DNA of 10,202 bases from an uncultured Sutterella sp. (GTDB taxonomy: Bacteria; Pseudomonadota; Gammaproteobacteria; Burkholderiales; Burkholderiaceae_F), in assembly GCA_934255515.1 (NCBI GenBank), contig CAKQON010000062.1, forward strand, positions 1 through 10,202, given 5' to 3'. The number at the start of each line of letters is the position of its first letter. Within the stretch, counting starts at the first letter, position 1. Below, piece after piece: positions 6,701 to 10,202 of this stretch. Made by a program: the position numbers and the translations under genes. The notes under the pieces were generated by a model that saw nothing but the letters and a program-made list of their open reading frames with translations, made no database searches and was not told the DNA's origin.

Positions 6701-7441
6701 CTGGTTGTTGCGCTGGACCGTGCAGTCGCGCTCGTCGAAGGCGAAGACGTTCCCCCAGTGGTCGGCGATGACCTGGATCTCAATGTGGTGAACGTGAGCG
6801 AGGTACTTTTCAACAAAGAGCCTCGGGTTCCCGAAAGAGGCCTGCGCCATGGCGGAGGCTTTTTCAAAGGCGTCCTCGAGCTCGTCCTCGGACGTGACGA
6901 GGAAGATTCCGCGTCCGCCGCCGCCGCCCTCGGCCTTGAGCATGATCGGAAGGCCGATCTCGCGCGCGAGGCGGCGCGCTTCAGGAATGTCGACCGATTC
7001 GTCGGATCCCGGCACGACCGGAATCCCGAGACGGCGCGCCACGCGCCGCGCCTCGACCTTGTTGCCGAGGAGATGCATGGCTTCGGCCGAGGAGCCGATG
7101 AAGGTGATGCCCGCTTCCCGGCAGAGTTCGGGGAAGGTGTTGTCTTCGCTGGCGAACCCCCAGCCCGGGTGAATGGCGACGGCGCCGCGTTCGCGTGCAA
7201 GACGGATGATTTTCGGGAGATCGAGATAGGCGCGGGGGTCTGCGCCGAGAAGGATGAGTTCCTGTGCGGAGGCGGCTGCCGGCTCCGCCTTGTCGATGTC
7301 GGTCGCGGTGACGGCCGCGACGGCATTGAATCTTTCGCGTATGGAGCGGGCTATTCGTCTCGCCGGAATGCCGCGGTTTGCAACAAGGATGACCTTGCCG
7401 CGCAGGCTTTCGCGGACCTCCTCAAAAGAGTGTTGCTGCAT
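3734..7441 (-). CDS. pyc: Divergent long pyruvate carboxylase with C-terminal zinc ribbon
   Basis: This biotin enzyme should carboxylate pyruvate to oxaloacetate with ATP and bicarbonate. At 1235 residues it is longer than typical single-chain enzymes (about 1150-1180). Domain order: biotin carboxylase ~15-460 (glycine-rich EGGGGGRG 171-178; catalytic N303-T-R305-L-Q307-V-E309-H); carboxyltransferase ~541-815 (DTTTR549D550MTQ553, R620, LK724DMAG, H752-Y-H754); conserved carboxylase tail ~840-1035; biotin carrier ~1125-1199 with the biotin lysine K1159 in SIMK1159QEK. After it comes a zinc ribbon, C1206xxC1209 and C1221xxC1224. Pyruvate- and metal-site residues are kept, but nearby motifs are unusual (ENGGGAHFHV, HYHRHATDG). 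The ATG at 7441 follows AGGAAGGA. The biotin ligase gene lies 200 bases upstream on the same strand. Another 2-oxoacid substrate is possible. Confidence 0.85.
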   Translation of the reverse strand: MQQHSFEEVRESLRGKVILVANRGIPARRIARSIRERFNAVAAVTATDIDKAEPAAASAQELILLGADPRAYLDLPKIIRLARERGAVAIHPGWGFASEDNTFPELCREAGITFIGSSAEAMHLLGNKVEARRVARRLGIPVVPGSDESVDIPEARRLAREIGLPIMLKAEGGGGGRGIFLVTSEDELEDAFEKASAMAQASFGNPRLFVEKYLAHVHHIEIQVIADHWGNVFAFDERDCTVQRNNQKLLEVTPSPWAGMTPELRERLKGYAKRLVLDVGYHSVATVEFLVTEEGTPYMIEVNTRLQVEHGITESRYGIDLVEEQIAIAFGSTLRFTEESVKPAFHALQVRVNLEDPQDGFTPNSGLITRYVSPGGPGVRLDSNLSAGYEFPPNYDSAGALLITYARDWQKTLGIMDRALSEYMIGGPKTTIPFLRGVINHPLFRAGKVTTTFEKEHPELLRYTDLGPESERLAKLVAEISARGFNPYVLLGTYRSRTTPKLGSFTPVLPQLSEAARSAPSPYPQSDRESILSFIRDTGRVHFTDTTTRDMTQSNHGNRMRLAEDRLIGPYLDNAGLFSIENGGGAHFHVAMLANMTYPFEEAREWNAFAPKTLKQLLVRSTNVLGYSPQPRNLMRLTGEMICEHYDVVRCFDFLNEAENMQPIAEVVLSRRDKLFEPAIALSRAPWFDVNYCLRSAEAILRMVAKTMGVTEKEAARNFVLGLKDMAGVCSPAFMTALVTALKKRWPELVLHYHRHATDGLFLPACAAAVQAGCEILDAGLGASVRSYGQGDLLSLAAYLEDELGMKTLINREAISKANFAAKQVMPYFDRYCSPYFQGVDYEVTRYQMPGGATSSSQEGAVKQGYIQLLPFMLEFLECTRRIVRYHDVTPGSQITWNTAFLAVTGAYKRGGMPAVERLLAAIRMAGTKKTDLTAEEKAARLTIYVDCNEAFRNLLLGKFGRLPLGFPDDWVYESAFGPRWREALAARSEASPLVSLAPADIEGEKRSLEKLLKRAPTAEEFVMYLNHPADALKTIEFRKKFGDPNCLPLDVWFEGLKSGQTLNFSSSDGKPHQLHLLSIDPVNEEGVSTVRYVLDSEILTTDVKLETGSAKKAGVTLADPSVPGEVASPRKADLWIVHVAPGDIVKKGQELFNVSIMKQEKAVCAPMDGIVKRVLKTADFAQTRRMVPVEEGELIVELGPVPKRCPCCGAPAASRKALFCAICGAKLPEDEEKA

Positions 7442-7641
7442 GCTGGATTTCCTTCCTAATAAGCGTATGGTGATTGGCTGAATTTTTTTGTTGTTTCCCC
7501 GCTCCGAAGAGCTTCCGATGCTCGGATTTACCTGCGGTCAGCGTGCTTTTCTCGATGTTCTGAAAGCTTTTTGTCCGACCTCAGGGACCGGGGCGGGAAG
7601 AGAGAAGAAAGTGATGATGCTTCGAAATTCCTTCGGAGCGG

Positions 7642-8439
7642 TCAGTTCCGCGTGAGGCTACCGCGCAGGCACGAGATCATGCGGGCGTGCGACTGGATGA
7701 TGAGCTCGCCCTCGGAGGAAAGCCCGAAAAGGCGTCCTTCGATTCGGCCGCTTCCCGGCCCCTCGGGGTCAAGAACGGAAATGTTCTCGCCCTTCCAGAG
7801 GAGATAGTCTTCGGCAAGGGCGCGCCAGCGCTCGAGAAGCTCGAGCGGGTCTTCCCGCGCGATGCGCGCTGCGATGCGGCACCAGAGGAGATAGGGGTCG
7901 TTGATGCGTGCGTGTGAGGCTCCCGGAGCGTTCTGATGAGGCGGTACGGCATCCGCGAGCTGCCCTGCGGGGAGCGCCGCACCCGCGCGCAGGAGGTCGG
8001 CGCCCGGCGCCCAGGAGAGGTTGAGGCCGATCCCGGCGGTAAGCAGCCCTCCGATTTCCTTCAGCAGAATTCCGCCCGCCTTGGCGGCGCCTTTATGCGT
8101 GAGCGCGACGATGTCGTTGGGCCACTTGATGAGGACGGCGTAGCCGAGGGCCTCGAGCTCGTCGGCAATGAGTGCGGCGAGCGCGGCGGCGCTTGCCGCC
8201 GTCTGCCAGACGCCGGCAAGCGGGAGGCGGATCGCCGCATGGACGTTCCCGCGGCGGCTTTCCCAGGCGCGGTTGTACTGTCCGTGCCCGGCCTTCTGCT
8301 CGTCGGCAAAGACGGAGCCGAAAAGCGGGAGCTCTCCCTTGTCGAAATATTCCCGGGCGTTCTGGAAAACCGATTCGGCAGAAGCGAGGCGCAGGGGCGC
8401 AGGCGGACGTGGATAGGCGGGCTGCATGGTTCGGGGCAT
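7642..8439 (-). CDS. Divergent biotin protein ligase, catalytic domain only
   Basis: Biotin protein ligases make biotinyl-AMP and transfer biotin to the lysine of carrier domains. This 265-residue protein aligns by eye to the catalytic plus C-terminal domains of BirA. It has F-A-D-E-Q-x-A-G-H-G at 44-53, W59, the hallmark KWPND at 105-109, then K120-A-G-G-I-L (the catalytic lysine region) and GIGLNL at 136-141, and ends with a small beta domain (~230-262). There is no N-terminal helix-turn-helix, so it should not act as the biotin operon repressor. Odd: the biotinyl-AMP loop GRGRRG is replaced by GHGQYN (51-56), and the S-T-N motif is missing (SAESVFQN at 20-27 instead). The ATG at 8439 has only a weak Shine-Dalgarno sequence; an ATG four codons later is an alternative. 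Its position directly upstream of the carboxylase suggests that protein as substrate. Confidence 0.75.
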   Translation of the reverse strand: MPRTMQPAYPRPPAPLRLASAESVFQNAREYFDKGELPLFGSVFADEQKAGHGQYNRAWESRRGNVHAAIRLPLAGVWQTAASAAALAALIADELEALGYAVLIKWPNDIVALTHKGAAKAGGILLKEIGGLLTAGIGLNLSWAPGADLLRAGAALPAGQLADAVPPHQNAPGASHARINDPYLLWCRIAARIAREDPLELLERWRALAEDYLLWKGENISVLDPEGPGSGRIEGRLFGLSSEGELIIQSHARMISCLRGSLTRN

Positions 8440-8773
8440 CCTGGAATTTCAAAGGATGAAAGATCCTTTGCCTCATTTCAGGTTAACAGCAGGAGCAGCC
8501 CGAAAAGCGTTTACTACCGCATCAAAACGCGTCTCAATGAAGAGCTTTTGCGCCCGTCAAGTGGTCCTTGGGAGAAAGTGCCGATGGACATTCTGCCTAG
8601 TGCGTCGGCCTCAAAGCGTCAGTCGGCACCTGCCGGTGAAATGCCCGCCTAAAAAATGTATGACGATGACGGGCCGCTCTCACGGGTGCGCCCTGAGGCT
8701 CGCGGCCGATGCGCATGCAGGTCTGCGGAGTGTGCTAAACCTTTTCCGTACAGGCGCTCCCCAGGTTCAAAAC
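8440..8773. other. Region with no clear gene between birA-like and flavoprotein remnant
   Basis: This 334-base stretch separates the minus-strand ligase gene from the plus-strand flavoprotein remnant and must hold the promoters of both, but I see no convincing -35/-10 pair. A 22-codon plus-strand ORF (ATG 8584, TAA 8650-8652) has a GGGAG Shine-Dalgarno sequence 9 bases upstream. The same frame is open and coding-like before it (contains YYRIKTRLNEELLRPSS from about 8512), which would also fit the 3' end of a lost gene. Neither reading can be confirmed from sequence alone. Confidence 0.4.
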
Positions 8774-9074
8774 ATGTCGTTCCGCAGACATCCTCTTTTC
8801 GCCGCTCTCATGACGGGCGGGCTCCTCTTCTCCATTCTTCTGCCCCGCTGCGAAGCTCGTTCCGACGCTTCTCAATACCCAGGGCGGTCCGCGCCGCAAT
8901 CAGCTCGGTCAGGTGCTCGATCTCTTCCGTCTCCCCATCGCGCGCCTCTACAGCGCGGGCGAACTCGGTTCCATGTGGGACCACATCTATCAGGGCACCT
9001 GCAACAACGCGGAAGCCTGCGTGTCCGGCCGCATTGCCGGCCGCACGGCTGCCGCCGAAAAGCCCTGGGGCTGA
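8774..9074 (+). pseudogene. Internally deleted FAD-flavoprotein reductase (FccA/fumarate-reductase-like)
   Basis: An ATG at 8774 opens a classic export signal (MSFRRHPLFAALMTGG followed by LLFSILLPRCEA). About 20 codons later coding resumes in another frame (from about 8850-8865 to a TGA at 9072-9074) with LNTQGGPRRNQLGQVLD, then LYSAGELGSMWDHIYQG and SGRIAGRTAAAEKPWG. Those are the C-terminal motifs of the FAD_binding_2 family of periplasmic flavoprotein reductases (fumarate, urocanate and related enzymes), where GE...G and GRIAG lie near the FAD and substrate sites. The whole FAD-binding core, several hundred residues, is missing and the two ends are out of frame. The simplest reading is one gene that lost its middle by deletion. 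The intact partner cytochrome gene follows 95 bases later, as in working flavoprotein/cytochrome pairs. Confidence 0.75.
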
Positions 9075-9153
9075 TGAGCTCCCTCAAGGCTGACAGCGCT
9101 TGACCCCAAACCCGGCTGCCGCGGACCGTGAGCGACCGCGCAGCCAGTGAACT

Positions 9154-9159
9154 CAGGAG
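9154..9159 (+). promoter_or_regulatory. Ribosome binding site that fixes the cytochrome start
   Basis: AGGAGA lies 10 bases before the ATG at 9170. The frame is open further upstream to a GTG at 9128, but that codon has no such site, and only the ATG gives a proper signal peptide at the N terminus. Confidence 0.8.
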
Positions 9160-9169
9160 ACGAATAAAA

Positions 9170-9514
9170 ATGAAGCGTTCTCTCTTTGCGCTCATAGGCT
9201 GCGCGATGGCGCTCGCCTTCCTCTTTGAAGGAAGCGCCTCTGCGCAAGGTCTTGCGGACCGCTATGTTGCGCGCGGTCTTCAGTGCCAGAGCTGCCACGA
9301 TACGACGCCGCCCAAAGCGGACGTGAAGTCGGCGAAGTGCGAAACCTGCCACGGATCGATGGCCAAGGTGGCGGAAAAGACGGCCGACCTCGACATCAAT
9401 CCTCATGACTCGCATATTGAAGGCGCGCAGTGTCTTGAATGTCACCAGGGGCATAAGGAGCCGCCGCTTCTTTGCGACCAGTGCCATGAATTCAGAGGCA
9501 TGCGCGTGCCCTGA
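9170..9514 (+). CDS. Periplasmic tetraheme cytochrome c (flavocytochrome c heme-domain type)
   Basis: This small exported electron carrier probably shuttled electrons from a membrane quinol dehydrogenase to a periplasmic flavoprotein reductase. The 114-residue protein starts with a Sec signal peptide (MKRS, hydrophobic core, cleavage likely after GSASA at 25). Four CxxCH heme c sites follow: CQSCH 39-43, CETCH 57-61, CLECH 88-92 and CDQCH 102-106. The NPHDSH segment (77-82) and H95 in CHQGH supply likely distal ligands. The spacing and the NPHxSH...CxxCHxGH...CDxCH order resemble the N-terminal heme domain of Shewanella flavocytochrome c3 (FccA), here as a separate subunit. Its natural partner would be the flavoprotein just upstream, which is broken, so it may now serve another reductase or be redundant. 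Export and heme attachment would need Sec and a cytochrome c maturation system encoded elsewhere. Confidence 0.9.
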   Translation: MKRSLFALIGCAMALAFLFEGSASAQGLADRYVARGLQCQSCHDTTPPKADVKSAKCETCHGSMAKVAEKTADLDINPHDSHIEGAQCLECHQGHKEPPLLCDQCHEFRGMRVP

Positions 9515-9539
9515 TCGCGGTTCCCGAATGAACGGGCAG

Positions 9540-9582
9540 AAAAAGCCGGAGCATCCCTCGCAGGACGCATCCGGCTTTTTTT
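9540..9582. terminator. Bidirectional terminator between cytochrome and peroxiredoxin genes
   Basis: An 11-bp stem AAAAAGCCGGA (9540-9550) / TCCGGCTTTTT (9570-9580) with a 19-base loop is followed by more T on the plus strand. On the minus strand it ends in a five-T run. It lies 25 bases after the cytochrome stop codon and about the same distance past the end of the convergent peroxiredoxin gene, so it can stop transcription from both sides. Confidence 0.88.
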
Positions 9583-9605
9583 GACTATTTCAGAGGCAGA
9601 AGGCG

Positions 9606-10076
9606 TCAGGCCCTAAGGAGCTTGAGGAGTTCCTCAACGTGGGTCTTCGCCTTGACGCCGCGAAGCGCACGAAGGATCTTCCCTTCGGGGTCGATCACGA
9701 AGGTGGAGCGCTCGATGCCAAAGCACTTTCTGCCGCACATCATCTTTTCCTTCATCACGCCGTAGAGATTGCAGACCGTCTCTTCCTTGTCGGAAAGAAG
9801 CGGGAAGTTGAGCGACTGCTTGTCGCGGAAATTGCAGTGGCTCTTCACGCTGTCGCGCGAAACGCCGAGAATCTGGTACCCGAGCGCGGCAAAGTCGTCG
9901 CGATGGTCGCGAAAGCCCTGAGCTTCGGCCGTGCAGCCGGCCGTGTTGTCCTTGGGGTAGAAGTAGAGAATGACGCCCTTGCCCCTCAAGGAAGAAAGCG
10001 TGACGGATTCGCCGGAATCGCTCTCAAGGGTGAAGTCGGGGGCGGCAGCGCCGGCAGCAAGTTCCTGGTCAGACAT
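9606..10076 (-). CDS. bcp: Thiol peroxidase of the PrxQ/Bcp peroxiredoxin family
   Basis: This cytoplasmic enzyme reduces hydrogen peroxide and organic hydroperoxides with thioredoxin-type reductants. The 156-residue length is normal. The thioredoxin-fold signature is clear: APDFTL at 12-17, LYFYPKDNTAGC48TAEA with the peroxidatic cysteine C48 and its partner T45, NFPLLSD at 90-96, and GIERSTFVID at 120-129 with the conserved arginine R123. The common resolving cysteine five residues after C48 is absent (Q53). C81, C102, C114 and C118 remain; C81 lies near the alternative resolving position used by some PrxQ enzymes. The ATG at 10076 has GAGGAGA upstream at good spacing. The gene is monocistronic as far as the window shows, with a hairpin (10102-10124) immediately ahead of its ribosome binding site. 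Confidence 0.92.
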   Translation of the reverse strand: MSDQELAAGAAAPDFTLESDSGESVTLSSLRGKGVILYFYPKDNTAGCTAEAQGFRDHRDDFAALGYQILGVSRDSVKSHCNFRDKQSLNFPLLSDKEETVCNLYGVMKEKMMCGRKCFGIERSTFVIDPEGKILRALRGVKAKTHVEELLKLLRA

Positions 10077-10101
10077 CTGAAAGTCTCCTCAGATATTAAT
10101 T

Positions 10102-10191
10102 AAAGGCTATTGAAAATAGCCTTTCGACGTGGATTTTCCAAAATCCGGTACAGACCCCTCCTGAACCGTGGTTCAGGAGGGCTAATTTTTT
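10102..10191 (+). ncRNA. Possible small RNA: two hairpins plus terminator, no ORF
   Basis: Read on the plus strand, this stretch has a perfect hairpin AAAGGCTATT-GAA-AATAGCCTTT (10102-10124), a short hairpin GGATTT-TCCA-AAATCC (10131-10146), and a strong stem with a T-tract (see terminator). No plus-strand gene lies in front of it. A weak promoter, CAGACA (10070-10075), 18-base spacer, TATTAA (10094-10099), would start transcription near 10106. The promoter is poor and the first hairpin could instead belong to the bcp leader on the other strand, so this is a suggestion only. Confidence 0.25.
10156..10191 (+). terminator. Plus-strand intrinsic terminator without an obvious gene
   Basis: CCCTCCTGAAC (10156-10166) pairs perfectly with GTTCAGGAGGG (10171-10181) around a CGTG loop, followed by CTAA and a six-T run (10186-10191). 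Only the plus strand has the T-tract, so it does not fit a minus-strand gene entering from the right. Confidence 0.65.
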
Positions 10192-10202
10192 CTAGGTCTC
10201 AC

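Noticed and set aside
4214..7459. A 1081-residue open frame on the plus strand antisense to the carboxylase gene
   Set aside because: It is the mirror of a GC-rich coding gene with strong third-position bias; the translation is full of R, E, G, H and V without recognisable domains, while the minus strand encodes a clear multi-domain enzyme.
8426..9103. A 225-residue plus-strand frame through the flavoprotein remnant
   Set aside because: It contains the signal peptide in frame, but after ~8865 it reads the flavoprotein C-terminus in the wrong frame, giving an arginine- and serine-rich translation. A broken gene explains it better.

Overview
The window is GC-rich bacterial DNA from what looks like an anaerobic or microaerobic betaproteobacterium. 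A gut Sutterella-type member of the Burkholderiales fits best. The grounds are a betaproteobacterial-looking tRNA-His, nickel 2-hydroxyacid racemase genes, and the remains of a periplasmic flavoprotein reductase next to a Shewanella-FccA-like tetraheme cytochrome c. No marker fixes the taxonomy, so the genus is an inference.

Layout. 1-470: the 3' end of an IS110-family transposase gene, cut by the window edge, followed by two back-to-back GC-rich hairpins flanked by a short direct repeat. 472-2802 (minus strand): larA (nickel-pincer 2-hydroxyacid racemase), then an intrinsic terminator, then larE (sulfur insertion into the nickel-pincer cofactor) and a second terminator. 2877-3188: a region with a minus-strand larA promoter element and a near-consensus plus-strand promoter driving tRNA-His(GTG) with its own terminator. 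3190-3665: no intact gene, but decayed coding-like fragments. 3674-8439 (minus strand): a divergent biotin protein ligase followed by a long, unusual pyruvate carboxylase. 8440-9580 (plus strand): about 330 bases with no clear gene, a wrecked FAD-flavoprotein gene reduced to a signal peptide plus the last ~70 codons, and an intact tetraheme cytochrome c gene with a terminator. 9606-10076 (minus strand): a PrxQ/Bcp peroxiredoxin. 10077-10202: a structured stretch ending in a plus-strand terminator that serves no visible gene, possibly a small RNA.

How the genes fit together. LarA would interconvert the enantiomers of lactate or a related 2-hydroxyacid so that one stereospecific dehydrogenase can use both. 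Pyruvate carboxylase would turn pyruvate into oxaloacetate, which leads through malate to fumarate. A periplasmic flavoprotein/tetraheme cytochrome pair is the kind of system that respires fumarate or similar acceptors. This link is inferred from gene identities only; the genes are not one operon.

Most interesting signals. (1) The biotin ligase has lost the canonical STN and GRGRRG motifs and sits upstream of a carboxylase whose biotin site reads M-K-Q instead of M-K-M, which suggests a matched ligase/substrate pair. (2) The carboxylase carries a C-terminal CxxC...CxxC zinc ribbon. (3) The flavoprotein has been internally deleted, leaving an orphan cytochrome. (4) A structured segment follows the IS110-type transposase and may be a bridge-RNA end. 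(5) A possible small RNA lies upstream of the peroxiredoxin gene.
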